Below are positions 8,219-18,383 of a stretch of 64,000 nucleotides of DNA, one piece after another. The notes beneath the pieces are model-generated. The model was not told the origin of the DNA, made no database searches, and saw nothing but the letters and a program-made list of their open reading frames with translations. The first letter of the stretch is position 1. The number at the start of each line of letters is the position of its first letter. A program made the translations under genes and the position numbers. The stretch comes from Clostridia bacterium (GTDB taxonomy: Bacteria; Bacillota; Clostridia; Christensenellales; UBA1242), in NCBI GenBank assembly GCA_900767835.1, contig CAAGAO010000018.1, positions 1 through 64,000 on the forward strand, read 5' to 3'.

Positions 8219-11200
8219 TTGGAAGTTTTAGATACAATTATAAGTAAAGTAGGAATATTAAACAAAATGAGTGAGAGTGTGAAAACAAATCTCACTTTTT
8301 GTGTTAATGGTGCATTTATTGGCGAAAAAGTTTTAAGCATATATAATTTATCAAAAGAAAACAAAGTTGTTTTTGTTGCAAGTGACCAGATTGAATATTT
8401 GGAAGTAAAAGAGTCTTTGGAAAATTTAAAAGTTGACTTTGCTTGCATATCTACAGACTTAACCCCGCCTACTTTTTCATATGTTAAAAATGAATTATGG
8501 CAAGCAGAAACAATAAGTAATCTATATAATTTTGCATATAATTCTTGCAATATATTATTAATTAATTCACATACTTTATTATATAAATTTCATAGTAAAT
8601 TAAATAAAAATAATTATTTAAAATTAAATATTAAACAAAAAATAAATATGCAAGAAATTATTAATAATTTAATTTTAAATGGTTATAAAAAATGCCAAAA
8701 AATAGAAAAAATTGGCGATTTTACGGTAAAAGGCGACATATTAGATGTATATTTGAATAATTATATAAGTCCAATTAGGATTGATTTTTTTGATGATGAA
8801 ATTGATAATATTTATGAATATGATTTATCAGAAATGCAAAAAACAAACACATTAAATGAACTAATTATTTTGCCAAATAAAATGTATAATTTTAATGACT
8901 ACCAAAAGCAACAAATTTTAGCAAATCTTAAAACCGCAATAGTTGGCACAAATATTAATGGAGATGCTCTTGTTAAAATTCATACTTTAATTAGTCAAAT
9001 AACAAACGGAATTTTAGATGGTGTTATTGATAGCGATATAGATTTTGTTTTGCCTTTTGTAAAAGAAGAATATCATTTATATGAACTTTTGCCAGAAGCA
9101 AAATTTATTATTTCATCTCCAAAACGAATTTATGACGACTTGCAAGATGAATACAAAAGTGTGTCCGCAAGTATTTACGATTTTGTGCAAAGCGGAGAAC
9201 TTTTGTTAGAGCATCAAAACTTTTATTTTTCAATAGAACAAGCCTTAAATTTTAAGCCAGCAATAGTTTTTTCAAATAGCACACAAAACATTTTTAGGTG
9301 TGACATAACTGATAATTTAAGAACTATAGGTGCAAGAAATTATGTCTTTGACTATAAGTCGATGCTAAACGATTTGTTTATTTATGAAAGGTCAAACTAT
9401 AAAATAATTATGTTCGCTGGCAACAAACAGTCAAAACAAACCATAGGCGAATTTTTAACCAAATACAACATTTTCTATAGTGATGAATTAAAAAATAATA
9501 GTAAATTTCAAGTTATAATATCTGAAGAAAAATTTAACAAGTCTTGTAGTTTTTTAGATGCAGGTATAATAATTTTTGGTACTGATGACCTAATTAAAAA
9601 AACAGCAAGTCAAGTTAAAAATTTATCGTCAAAGAACAAAAAACGAAATGCTTTTTATTTGCCAAAAGTGGGCGAATATGTTGTGCATACCACACATGGC
9701 ATAGGTAAATGTGTTGCCCTAACAAAAATGAATTTAAACGGCACCGAAAAGGACTATTTTGTAATTGAATATGCTGGCGGAGATAAGTTGTATTTACCAA
9801 GCGAGCAAGCAGATTTAATATCAGCCTATATGGGTGGAGAAGCCGAGCCAAAACTACACAAAATAGGTGGCGAACAATTTGCAAAAATTAAAGAAAAAGT
9901 AAAGCAAAGTGTATCAAAACTTGCCATAGATTTGTTAGATATTTATGCAAAAAGAGAAAAGAGTAAAGGTTTTGTTTATTCTCCAGACAATTATTTATAT
10001 AATGCTTTTGAAAATGCTTTTCCTTACTTGGAAACCGAAGACCAACTTTCTGCCATTGCCGATATTAAAAAGGATATGGAGAGTCCACGAATAATGGATA
10101 GATTAATTTGTGGTGATGTTGGTTATGGTAAAACCGAAGTTGCACTCAGGGCAATATATAAGGCGGTTTTAGATGGCAAACAAGTGGCATTTCTTTGTCC
10201 TACAACTATTCTTTCAGAACAACATTATCACACTTGCCAAGAACGTTTTAAGGACTTTATGGTAAATGTTCAAGTGCTTAATCGTTTTAAAACAAAGGCT
10301 CAGCAAGAGCAAATTTTAAAAGATACTATTTCGGGGAAAGTTGATGTTTTGGTAGGCACTCATAGACTATTATCAAATGATGTTGTTTTTAAAGATTTGA
10401 GTTTACTTGTTTTAGATGAAGAACAACGTTTTGGTGTGGGCGATAAAGAAAAGATAAAAGACTTAAAAAAGAATATTGATGTTTTAACACTTTCTGCTAC
10501 GCCAATTCCACGGACTTTAAATATGGCACTAACAGGCATACGTGATATATCTATAATAGAAACTCCACCAAAAGAAAGAATAGCGGTTAAAACCTATGTT
10601 GCTGAAGAAAGCGACACTTTAATTTTAGATGCGTGCAAAAGAGAAATTGCTCGAGGTGGACAAGTACTTTATGTGTTTAATCGCGTTGAACATATATATG
10701 AGCAAGCAAAAAGATTACAAGAATTAATGCCAAGTGCCCGCATTGGTGTTGCTCATGGACAAATGCCAGAAAAATTATTAGAAGAAACCATTTTAAACTT
10801 ATACAATGGCGAGTATGACATTTTGGTTGCAACAACATTGATTGAAAGTGGTACAGATTTACCGCTTGCAAACACCTTAATTGTAATTGATGCTGATAGG
10901 TTAGGGCTTAGCGAACTATATCAACTCCGCGGAAGAATTGGCAGAAGTAATCGCACTGCCTATGCATATTTTACTTATAACCCAAGCAAACTTTTAACTC
11001 AAGATGCATATAAGCGTCTTGATGCAATAATGGAATATACTGAACTAGGCAGTGGTTTTAAAATTGCAATGCGAGATTTAGAAATTCGAGGTGCAGGCAA
11101 TATTTTAGGCAAAGAACAGCATGGACATATGGAGAAAGTTGGTTATGATATGTATTGTAAACTCCTAGAAGATGCAGTTAAGGAACTAAAAGGCGAAAAA

Positions 11201-11662
11201 ATCAAACAAATTCAACCAATTAAAATGGATATTGCAATTTCAGCAAACTTGCCAGAAGATTATGTTAACGGGGAAGATGAAAGAATTAATTTGTATTCAA
11301 AAATTAGCACAATTTCAACCGATAAAGAGTTTGAGCAAATTGAAAACCAATTAAAAGAATCATATGGCAAGCCACCAAAAGAAGCAATAAATTTATTAAA
11401 AATAGCATATTTAAAGAATATTTGCGTAAATTTAGGTGTAAAAAGAGTTTTAATTAATGCAAATGCTTGTAAACTATATCTATATAAAATTAAAGAAATT
11501 ATGCCAGAAGGTTTAGCAAAAGAATTATCAAATCATAAAAATGGAGCACTATCTTTTGAAGATACTCCAGTTGTATCTTTTGATATGGGTATTTCCACAA
11601 CAGAGCAAAAACTAGACTTTATGCTAGCCTTCTGTAAGAAGTCACAAGGTGGTAAGGTTTAA
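8219..11662 (+). CDS. mfd: Transcription-repair coupling factor Mfd
   Basis: This 1147-residue DNA translocase removes RNA polymerase stalled at DNA damage and recruits UvrA. The order is typical: a UvrB-like N-terminal region (GDFTVKGDILDVY around residues 165-180), an RNA-polymerase-interacting CarD-like domain (about 480-550, VGEYVVHTTHGIGKC), a helicase core with Walker A GDVGYGKT (632-639), DEEQ box (733-736) and RGRIGRS (904 onward), and the C-terminal TRCF domain. The start is a TTG behind an AAAAGGA ribosome site. The fin gene that lies between pth and mfd in Bacillus is missing here. A strong terminator follows. Confidence 0.96.
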   Translation: MEVLDTIISKVGILNKMSESVKTNLTFCVNGAFIGEKVLSIYNLSKENKVVFVASDQIEYLEVKESLENLKVDFACISTDLTPPTFSYVKNELWQAETISNLYNFAYNSCNILLINSHTLLYKFHSKLNKNNYLKLNIKQKINMQEIINNLILNGYKKCQKIEKIGDFTVKGDILDVYLNNYISPIRIDFFDDEIDNIYEYDLSEMQKTNTLNELIILPNKMYNFNDYQKQQILANLKTAIVGTNINGDALVKIHTLISQITNGILDGVIDSDIDFVLPFVKEEYHLYELLPEAKFIISSPKRIYDDLQDEYKSVSASIYDFVQSGELLLEHQNFYFSIEQALNFKPAIVFSNSTQNIFRCDITDNLRTIGARNYVFDYKSMLNDLFIYERSNYKIIMFAGNKQSKQTIGEFLTKYNIFYSDELKNNSKFQVIISEEKFNKSCSFLDAGIIIFGTDDLIKKTASQVKNLSSKNKKRNAFYLPKVGEYVVHTTHGIGKCVALTKMNLNGTEKDYFVIEYAGGDKLYLPSEQADLISAYMGGEAEPKLHKIGGEQFAKIKEKVKQSVSKLAIDLLDIYAKREKSKGFVYSPDNYLYNAFENAFPYLETEDQLSAIADIKKDMESPRIMDRLICGDVGYGKTEVALRAIYKAVLDGKQVAFLCPTTILSEQHYHTCQERFKDFMVNVQVLNRFKTKAQQEQILKDTISGKVDVLVGTHRLLSNDVVFKDLSLLVLDEEQRFGVGDKEKIKDLKKNIDVLTLSATPIPRTLNMALTGIRDISIIETPPKERIAVKTYVAEESDTLILDACKREIARGGQVLYVFNRVEHIYEQAKRLQELMPSARIGVAHGQMPEKLLEETILNLYNGEYDILVATTLIESGTDLPLANTLIVIDADRLGLSELYQLRGRIGRSNRTAYAYFTYNPSKLLTQDAYKRLDAIMEYTELGSGFKIAMRDLEIRGAGNILGKEQHGHMEKVGYDMYCKLLEDAVKELKGEKIKQIQPIKMDIAISANLPEDYVNGEDERINLYSKISTISTDKEFEQIENQLKESYGKPPKEAINLLKIAYLKNICVNLGVKRVLINANACKLYLYKIKEIMPEGLAKELSNHKNGALSFEDTPVVSFDMGISTTEQKLDFMLAFCKKSQGGKV

Positions 11663-11697
11663 AATTAAGCACTCAATCACAATATAAATTTATAAAC

Positions 11698-11739
11698 AAA
11701 AAGCAAAATCTTTAATTTAAAACAAGATTTTGCTTTTTT
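11698..11739 (+). terminator. Intrinsic terminator after mfd
   Basis: AAAAGCAAAATCT pairs with AGATTTTGCTTTT, followed by a T run; it closes the GlmU-like-pth-mfd operon. Confidence 0.85.
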
Positions 11740-11863
11740 GCTTTACATTATTGATATTTTTGAAGTGCACAGAAGTATACAATAGATAAGTTATTGTAAA
11801 AACAACGAGATTCTGTGAAATACTACATATTAAATCTTGTTCAAATTTACTGTTTAATTTTGT

Positions 11864-11892
11864 TTGCAATTTTGTTTTGTATATTGTATAAT
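11864..11892 (+). promoter_or_regulatory. SigA promoter of the PrsA-like foldase gene
   Basis: TTGCAA and a perfect TATAAT are 17 bp apart. The predicted start leaves a leader of about 95 nt before the GTG start codon. Confidence 0.75.
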
Positions 11893-11992
11893 ACAAAAGT
11901 TAAAATTGTATGCTTTGGCAAAATTTGGGCAAAAAATATATGGCACTTAAATTTTGCTTTTAAGTATTTGCTAAAAATATAGGAGTAAAAAC

Positions 11993-13717
11993 GTGAAAAA
12001 TAAATTTAAAATAGTGGCTCTTTTGTTGGTCGCATGTATGGCATTTATGTTCGCTGGTTGTGATTTATTTTCTAAAAATTCGTCAGCATATTATAATCAA
12101 GTAGTTATTAGTGTTGCTTATGGTGATGGAAGTAAAATTGAAATTAATAGAAAGGACTTTTTAACTGCATATAACAATTATGGTCAAAACTTAATTTCTC
12201 AATATAATTATACAGAAGAAAAAGCAAAAAATGCAACCGTCGATGCTTTGGTTAATAGAAAAATTTTATTAAAAGAAGCAAAATCTGTTGCAAAAACTGC
12301 TGAAGGTTCATCTGTTGAACTTACCGACTTAGATAAAAAAGATTTAAGATATCAAACCTATGAATCTTTACTTTCTAATGCAAGAGATTATAAAGATGAT
12401 ATTAGAAATGCATGGGGAGAAACAAAGGAAGATGAAATGAAAAAAGACACATCTTCAGATACAACAGTCTACACTCCATATGAGAAAAAAGCACGTCCAG
12501 TTTATGATAAAGAAACCAAACAATATAGAATTGAATTAATTAAAGATGACACAACAAAAAGACCAAGCAAAATATTCAATAGTTTAGATGAAATTTATAC
12601 CGCTTTTGTAAACGAAACAAAGAATAACAGTGAAGATAAATATGCAAGAGAAGAATATCGTAGATATGTTGCATCACTTCAAGCATCACAAAAAGTACTA
12701 CAAACAAACTATACAGAAGAAGAACTTGTTAAAAATGAAATTAAACGCATTTATGAAAATTTAGAAGATAACGAATACATTACAAAATACCAAGACTACA
12801 AGCAAGAAAATGGCGGTTATTCAACAATTACCGTTGCACAAGTTTTAGATAAGTATAAATCTATGATAAGTGTATCTAAATTCAAATATGAAAACGATTT
12901 AGATTCATTTAATAGTGATATGTTAGAAAAACGCGAAAATGTAAACTATTTTGTAAATGATGATTATTTCTATGTTGCTCACATTTTAATTAAATTTAGT
13001 GATGAACAACAAAAGGAGTATGATTCTCTAGAAAACTTAAGCAATAAAGGTCAAGGAGATATAATTTCTGCCGAACAATATGAAAAACAAAAAGATGCTT
13101 TATATTCAAGCATTAAAGCAAGTGTAAGAGATGCAGAAACGGGCGAAATTACCGCAACTGATACCGTCTTAGCTAAAGATGTATTAAAAGAAGTTCAAGT
13201 TGCACTATCAAATGCAACAACAAAAGAAGCAAAAGATGAAGCATTTAGAAAATTAATGTATAAGTATAATGAAGATGGCGGAATTATGAATGCAAAATAT
13301 CCATATGTTATTGGAGAAAACGATAGCAAAATGGTAGAAAATTTCACAAAAGCATCAAGAAAACTTAACGATAATGGCGAATATGGTGCAATTTCCGGTC
13401 TTGTTGAAAGCGAATATGGTTTGCATATTGTCTACTATATGGGCAAATGTGAAAATCCATACACAATACCAGCGGACAACAAAATTGATTTAAGAGATAC
13501 TTACATTAAAGATGAAGGAACAGCACAAGAAAAACCATATAGTGATGTTTTAATGCTAGATGAATACAAACTAAACAACTTAAACAACAAGACATTATTT
13601 GATTTAATTTTTGAAAATTTATCAAATGATAACTATAGCCAATTTGAAAGTATGAACTTAAATACAATGAAAAAAACTTATCAAATAAAAGTAACAGTGG
13701 TTAAAAATTTGATTTAG
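11993..13717 (+). CDS. PrsA/SurA-like peptidyl-prolyl isomerase lipoprotein
   Basis: This 574-residue exported lipoprotein probably helps secreted proteins fold outside the membrane. The signal peptide ends in the lipobox FAGC, with the lipidated cysteine at 23. A SurA/PrsA-type N-terminal chaperone region follows (KDFLTAYNNYGQNLISQYNY, DALVNRKILLKEAK). The parvulin-like rotamase domain spans about residues 325-490 (VAHILIKFSDEQQ, and later GLVESEYGLHIVYYMG) and carries a long lysine- and glutamate-rich insertion, making it nearly twice the size of B. subtilis PrsA (292 residues). The start is GTG behind an AGGAG ribosome site. It has its own promoter and terminator. Folding clients may include the giant lipoproteins downstream, which is inference. 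Confidence 0.82.
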   Translation: MKNKFKIVALLLVACMAFMFAGCDLFSKNSSAYYNQVVISVAYGDGSKIEINRKDFLTAYNNYGQNLISQYNYTEEKAKNATVDALVNRKILLKEAKSVAKTAEGSSVELTDLDKKDLRYQTYESLLSNARDYKDDIRNAWGETKEDEMKKDTSSDTTVYTPYEKKARPVYDKETKQYRIELIKDDTTKRPSKIFNSLDEIYTAFVNETKNNSEDKYAREEYRRYVASLQASQKVLQTNYTEEELVKNEIKRIYENLEDNEYITKYQDYKQENGGYSTITVAQVLDKYKSMISVSKFKYENDLDSFNSDMLEKRENVNYFVNDDYFYVAHILIKFSDEQQKEYDSLENLSNKGQGDIISAEQYEKQKDALYSSIKASVRDAETGEITATDTVLAKDVLKEVQVALSNATTKEAKDEAFRKLMYKYNEDGGIMNAKYPYVIGENDSKMVENFTKASRKLNDNGEYGAISGLVESEYGLHIVYYMGKCENPYTIPADNKIDLRDTYIKDEGTAQEKPYSDVLMLDEYKLNNLNNKTLFDLIFENLSNDNYSQFESMNLNTMKKTYQIKVTVVKNLI

Positions 13718-13767
13718 TGTTAAATATGCATTAAAAACAAAAATTTTACAATGTTTTAATAATAAAG

Positions 13768-13807
13768 ATACTTTGCGATAAAATATTTATTGCAAAGTAT
13801 TTTATTT
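13768..13807 (+). terminator. Intrinsic terminator after PrsA-like gene
   Basis: ATACTTTGC pairs with GCAAAGTAT across a 15-nt loop, followed by TTTATTTTG. Its right arm overlaps the -35 box of the next gene's promoter. Confidence 0.7.
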
Positions 13808-13818
13808 TGTGGTAATAT
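13790..13818 (+). promoter_or_regulatory. Candidate promoter overlapping a terminator
   Basis: TTGCAA and TAATAT are 17 bp apart. The -35 lies inside the right arm of the preceding terminator. The ATG at 13827 is eight bases beyond the -10 box, the distance expected for a leaderless start; a later ATG at 13935 would have a leader of about 110 nt. Confidence 0.5.
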
Positions 13819-13826
13819 TTAAATTG

Positions 13827-15167
13827 ATGGTCAAAAAAACTTTGTTGATAAATAAACTTAAAAAATATAAACAGGGTCCTATTTTAAAAGGACAGTTTTT
13901 TTCTGATCAAAATTTATTAAAAAATCAAATTTCTATGGAAGATTATGAGCAAGAAACACTTGCTGAAAATCAAGAAAAAGAACTTGAAGAAAAAATTGGA
14001 GAAGCAAATCAAGAAGTCGCAAAGCAAGGGACAAAAAAGAAAAAAATAACAAATCTGTTATTGTTTATTGCTAATATTGTCATTGTCGCAATAATTTTAA
14101 TATATCAACTAACAAATTCAGAGGTAGAGTCGCTAGGTAGTATTATTGCAAGTGGTCTTTTTAGGTGGCAGTATATAATTTATATTTTACTTGCACTTGC
14201 AATGATAATGATGATTGATGCATTTAGGACATCAACTCTTTTAAAACAATCTATGGGTAAAAGGCGGTTTGCACTTTGTTATAAAATGTGTGCCCTTGGT
14301 AGATATTGGGATAACATAACCCCATTATCTTCTGGTGGTGAGCCATTTCAAATTTATTATCTAAACAAACATAATGTTAAAGCAGGCACGTCAATTTCTG
14401 TCACTATTGGTAGATATATAATATACCAATTAGGTTGGCTTATTATGGGAATTTGTGCAACCATTTATGCAACTAAATTTTATGGAGAAACTAACCTAGT
14501 TTCAGTGGCTTCCTATGTCGGTTTTGGATTAAACGCGGCAATGTTGATTGGTACATGGATTTTGTCTCGTAGTAAAAAATTAGGTAAAATTCTAGTTGCA
14601 AAAACATTAAAACTTTTACAAAAAATGCATATAGTTAAAAATTATGAAAAACAATACGATAAAGTTATGAGCACTGTTGGTGGTTTTCAAAATACAATGG
14701 CAAAATATACAAAAAATATTTTCTCGTTTATAGGTCTTGTTTTTTCACAACTTTTACAATTTGTAATACAATACTCCATTCCATACTTAGTGTTCTTATC
14801 ACTTGGTGGTACTCCAGACACATCAACTTGGCTTGCAATGATATTCTTGAATGTGCTTATTGATTTGGCATCAAGTTTTATTCCTCTGCCTGGTGGGACT
14901 GGAATGAGTGAAGTATCATTTACAATCGTGTTTGGAAGTCTATTCCCTAATGGTACTGCATTCTGGGGACTTCTAATATGGCGTTTTATGACATATTATT
15001 CTTATTTAGTACAAGGCATTGCTGTTACAATTTATGACTATGTTTGGGGTGATAGAAAGTATGAGTGGCAAAAAAAGAAATGGGAATTAGAAGCGGAAAG
15101 CAATAAATTTAAAGAAAGTCAGGTAAAAAAATATAATAAACGAACAAAAGGTAAAATTAAAATATAA
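13827..15167 (+). CDS. UPF0104/MprF-type flippase-domain membrane protein
   Basis: This 446-residue membrane protein belongs to the lysylphosphatidylglycerol synthase transmembrane (UPF0104) family, whose members move or modify envelope lipids. Residues 1-80 are charged and cytoplasmic with a glutamate-rich, coiled-coil-like stretch (EQETLAENQEKELEEKIGEA). About eight hydrophobic segments follow. Family signatures include the region TPLSSGGEPFQIYYLNK and, near the C-terminus, PLPGGTGMSEVSF. It lacks the MprF aminoacyl-transferase domain. The start codon is uncertain: neither the first ATG nor one 36 codons later has a ribosome site, and a GTG lies six codons upstream. The tail is lysine-rich. 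Confidence 0.8.
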   Translation: MVKKTLLINKLKKYKQGPILKGQFFSDQNLLKNQISMEDYEQETLAENQEKELEEKIGEANQEVAKQGTKKKKITNLLLFIANIVIVAIILIYQLTNSEVESLGSIIASGLFRWQYIIYILLALAMIMMIDAFRTSTLLKQSMGKRRFALCYKMCALGRYWDNITPLSSGGEPFQIYYLNKHNVKAGTSISVTIGRYIIYQLGWLIMGICATIYATKFYGETNLVSVASYVGFGLNAAMLIGTWILSRSKKLGKILVAKTLKLLQKMHIVKNYEKQYDKVMSTVGGFQNTMAKYTKNIFSFIGLVFSQLLQFVIQYSIPYLVFLSLGGTPDTSTWLAMIFLNVLIDLASSFIPLPGGTGMSEVSFTIVFGSLFPNGTAFWGLLIWRFMTYYSYLVQGIAVTIYDYVWGDRKYEWQKKKWELEAESNKFKESQVKKYNKRTKGKIKI

Positions 15168-15201
15168 ATTTTTAAATGTTTTACTTTGTTTGAATTGTTT
15201 T

Positions 15202-15244
15202 AAATGCAATATTTTCAAAGAATTTGAGAATATTGCATTTTTTA
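15202..15244 (+). terminator. Intrinsic terminator after flippase-like gene
   Basis: AAATGCAATATT pairs with AATATTGCATTT and is followed by a T run. Confidence 0.85.
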
Positions 15245-15394
15245 GTGGAGTATGCGTAGATAATTTTTAAAGAAAGTCTTTAAAAATTTTAATAATATAT
15301 CTTACTAAACATCAAAAAAAGAGAAAACATTTGCGAAATGTTTTTTGTTTTTAAAACAATAAATTTGGACATAATACAAATATTAGGGGATTAT

Positions 15395-15910
15395 ATGAAA
15401 CATAAAAAAACTATTATAATATCATTTTCATTTGTAATTACTGTGCTTGTAATAATTTGTGCGATAAGCATTTACTATAATTTCTGTGGTGGTTTTTATT
15501 TTAGCAGAATATCAAAATATGCTTTTATTTTAGGCGAGGACAATAAAATAGAAGTAAACAATGATGGGGCATATATAACCGCTTGTAATTTTAGTGGGAC
15601 AGTGCTAACGGATAATGATATAAAGCAAGAGATATCTATTCTATCAAAGGCTTCAAAAACCTTATATTTACGAGCGAAAATTCAAGTTGTTGGTCTGAAT
15701 GAAAATAATATCATGTTTGGATATACAAACTGGGTACAAAATGAAGATGGTTATATATATTTTAATCAACCACTTCTAGAAAATGAACAGATTGGGTTGT
15801 GTAAATATATCAGGTTAAATAAAAATAATAAATTTGAAAGCAATTTTGACTATATTTTAGTTGTTATAGTTGAAGCTTCAATTTCTCCTTTTGAGAGTAG
15901 TAGGAGTTAA
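15395..15910 (+). CDS. Hypothetical membrane-anchored protein
   Basis: This 171-residue protein is unrecognised. It has a short basic N-terminus and one long hydrophobic segment (TIIISFSFVITVLVIICAIS), so it is probably anchored with its remaining 140 residues outside the cell. That part looks like a small beta-rich domain and has no catalytic motif I can name. I chose the ATG behind an AGGGGA ribosome site and not the upstream TTG-like start that would add 19 residues. Its last four bases overlap the end of the convergent polysaccharide deacetylase gene. Confidence 0.65.
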   Translation: MKHKKTIIISFSFVITVLVIICAISIYYNFCGGFYFSRISKYAFILGEDNKIEVNNDGAYITACNFSGTVLTDNDIKQEISILSKASKTLYLRAKIQVVGLNENNIMFGYTNWVQNEDGYIYFNQPLLENEQIGLCKYIRLNKNNKFESNFDYILVVIVEASISPFESSRS

Positions 15911-17013
15911 TTTGAAAATCTTTTTGAGTCAATTACTAATTTAGGAGTAAAAAATGGCATAAGTTCTTTTCTATTCTCACTTAATGTGTTGCCATCTATG
16001 CATTTTCTATCCATAAATAAAACTTTATGATTTTTGTTAGGCAAATAGCCATAAAAATCTTTCATTCCAACACCACAAAACAACTTAAAACCAGCATTTT
16101 GTAACAACTGATGTTTTTTGCAAATTTCTCCATTATCAAAAACTTGCCATTCTCCATAAGGATAAACATATATGTTTGTTTTACCAATTAATGACTCGAC
16201 TTCATTTTGCCATTGTACTATTTCTTTTTCAAATTTATTGTCGTCTATTTTGTTCATATGGTAATGTCCATAACTATGACTTGCAAATTCCCAACCATTT
16301 TCTTTTAATTTTGATATAACTTTTTTTGCTTTTATAATTTCGTCTTTACGATTTATTGTGTTTGTGTGACTAGTTCTATATCCTAAAATTCCGTCATATC
16401 CAGTCAAATTTAGAACACCTTTTGCCCCGTCACAAGAAAAATCAGGATGAGTCAAGATAAATTTTTCTAAAATAGGGATAAACTCAATATCATATCTAAT
16501 GTCATCTTTATTGTTTAGTTTAGTTAAACTTGCAATATTGTTGTTCTTGTCCAAAATTATTTTATCTACCATACCTAAGCCTATTTTTTTACTATCATAG
16601 TTTACATCATCAAAACTAAAAACCAAAGGCTTTTTCCCTTTTGGTACTTTTATTTTATTTTTAACGACATCTCCGTTTTTGTTGGTTATAAAACAAGCGG
16701 AAAGTTTAACTAAGATATAATTTCTTTTATATAACGAGAGTAATATTGCTTTAAATTCTTTTGCTGTTATGCAATCGGCAAGATAATTCTTCTTCATAGG
16801 ATTATTATTTTTAAAAGCAATGCTTGGATAAGCAATTAAACAATGTGTAAATAAGTGCTTTACATCATAAGTGGAATAGTATTCATTTTGTGCAAAAACA
16901 AATGTGTTGTTAATTAAGTGATAATTAGGAAAAAATAACGAAAAAATCAACAAAAAACATATAAAAAATATATAAATATTATAATTATTAAAAAATAAAT
17001 TATTTTTCCTCAT
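15907..17013 (-). CDS. Polysaccharide deacetylase (NodB-like, CE4)
   Basis: This 368-residue exported carbohydrate esterase-4 enzyme probably removes acetyl groups from peptidoglycan or another surface glycan. It has an N-terminal membrane segment (IYIFFICFLLIFSLFFPNY). Motif 1 FSFDD (residues 132-136) supplies the catalytic base and metal aspartates, motif 2 HSYGH (246-250) supplies the two metal histidines, and VYPYGEW resembles motif 3. No ribosome site is evident before the ATG. It is the only minus-strand gene in its neighbourhood and converges on the preceding hypothetical gene. A regulator or promoter could not be identified in the AT-rich upstream region. Confidence 0.87.
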   Translation of the reverse strand: MRKNNLFFNNYNIYIFFICFLLIFSLFFPNYHLINNTFVFAQNEYYSTYDVKHLFTHCLIAYPSIAFKNNNPMKKNYLADCITAKEFKAILLSLYKRNYILVKLSACFITNKNGDVVKNKIKVPKGKKPLVFSFDDVNYDSKKIGLGMVDKIILDKNNNIASLTKLNNKDDIRYDIEFIPILEKFILTHPDFSCDGAKGVLNLTGYDGILGYRTSHTNTINRKDEIIKAKKVISKLKENGWEFASHSYGHYHMNKIDDNKFEKEIVQWQNEVESLIGKTNIYVYPYGEWQVFDNGEICKKHQLLQNAGFKLFCGVGMKDFYGYLPNKNHKVLFMDRKCIDGNTLSENRKELMPFFTPKLVIDSKRFSN

Positions 17014-17134
17014 ATTTTTATTATGTATTTATTTGTAAAAAAAATACGACAAAATTATTAAAAAATACACAAAACTTGCTGTTTTTTCTTAAAAAAAATT
17101 TGTTAAAATTTGTTTGAAACATAAAGGAGATAAA

Positions 17135-18343
17135 ATGGTAATTGATAATTCATATTATAAAAAAATAATTTACAAAAAAAATGCTTTTGAAGATGTAAAA
17201 ACCTATATAAAATTAAATTATACAAATAAGAAAATATTATTAGTGTCAACAAAAAGTGTTCCGGCTGAATATGTTACTGTGCTTTTAAATTCACTTTTTT
17301 GTGGTAGTGAAAATGTACATCATTTTGTTTCAAGACAAAATTTTTTAAAGGCAGAACTAGATTCTTTAAATGATAGATTGGTTGGTGGGAATTTTGATAT
17401 TATAGTTTCATTTGGTGGAGGTAAGTGTTGTGACACGGTTAAATATTTTGCAAGTATGTTCAAACTCCCTTACATTGTTTGTCCAACAATAGCATCATCT
17501 CTTGCTTATTTTTCAAATTACTGTGTTAATCCGTATGACTCAACAAAAAGTTTTTATGCTGAATTTCCAAATAAAATTTTCATACAAGAACAAATAATCA
17601 AAGATGCAAATTGCTATTCAAATATTGAAGGACTTTGTTTTTTAAACTCTTTGAGAGCAGTATATGTTGAAGGCATTGCAAGGGATAATGAAAAAGAAAG
17701 ATATATTTTTATGGGAATTGAAAAACTATTAAACAAACTAAGTGAAGAACAAACAAATATACTTCTTTGTAATGAAGATTCCAACCTTGTGCTTATGGAC
17801 TTGTTTATTGATTTTGGTTTTTATATAGGACTTTTAAACAGGGAGGAGTACTACTTGTTTAACATGTACTGCGTCTATGAAAAATTAGTATCAAATGAAG
17901 GACAAAGCAAAATGAGTGGCAAAAAAATGCTTTTGTGTGGTAAGTCTTTTTTATCTACTATGAAAAATTTTATAGAACTCAACTCGGTAATGTGTATGGA
18001 AAAAAATAATTATGAAAAGATATCAAATATTATAAGAAATAATGGTTTGCATTATAAAATGCTAAAAAATAATGCTTTTTTTGTTAGTTTTAACAAAAAA
18101 ACATATATAAAAAAAGAGTTTTCCTCTTACAAAGAAAATTATTACAAAATGATTTGCGAACAATTAAGAAGAATTAGTGAGTTTTCTAAAAAAGTTCGTT
18201 CGGTATATAAATATGGAATTGAAGTCCAAAGCGACATTGAAAATATATATAAAGCGTTGGCAGTTACGCCATACATTTATGATAGTGGCAATATGGTTAA
18301 TATGTTTGCAAATTCAGGTCTATTAAATAGTTTTTTGGCTTAA
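17135..18343 (+). CDS. Iron-ADH/glycerol-1-phosphate dehydrogenase-fold protein, probably inactive
   Basis: This 402-residue protein has the NAD-binding half of the Fe-ADH/dehydroquinate-synthase-like superfamily. It shows the GGGK turn (94-97, SFGGGKCCDTVKYFA) and then LPYIVCPTIASSLAYFSNY, closest in pattern to AraM/glycerol-1-phosphate dehydrogenases (which read IPYISVPTAPSxDGxxS). The metal-binding histidines expected in the C-terminal half (HGE motif) are not visible; the corresponding region reads EGQSKMSGKKMLLCG. It may therefore be a pseudoenzyme or bind something else. The ATG lies behind a good AAGGAGA site. It stands alone between envelope genes. Family placement rests on the N-terminal half only. 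Confidence 0.65.
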   Translation: MVIDNSYYKKIIYKKNAFEDVKTYIKLNYTNKKILLVSTKSVPAEYVTVLLNSLFCGSENVHHFVSRQNFLKAELDSLNDRLVGGNFDIIVSFGGGKCCDTVKYFASMFKLPYIVCPTIASSLAYFSNYCVNPYDSTKSFYAEFPNKIFIQEQIIKDANCYSNIEGLCFLNSLRAVYVEGIARDNEKERYIFMGIEKLLNKLSEEQTNILLCNEDSNLVLMDLFIDFGFYIGLLNREEYYLFNMYCVYEKLVSNEGQSKMSGKKMLLCGKSFLSTMKNFIELNSVMCMEKNNYEKISNIIRNNGLHYKMLKNNAFFVSFNKKTYIKKEFSSYKENYYKMICEQLRRISEFSKKVRSVYKYGIEVQSDIENIYKALAVTPYIYDSGNMVNMFANSGLLNSFLA

Positions 18344-18383
18344 TTAATGATTAAAAAACAACAATCGGTCAATAATTGTAGTT

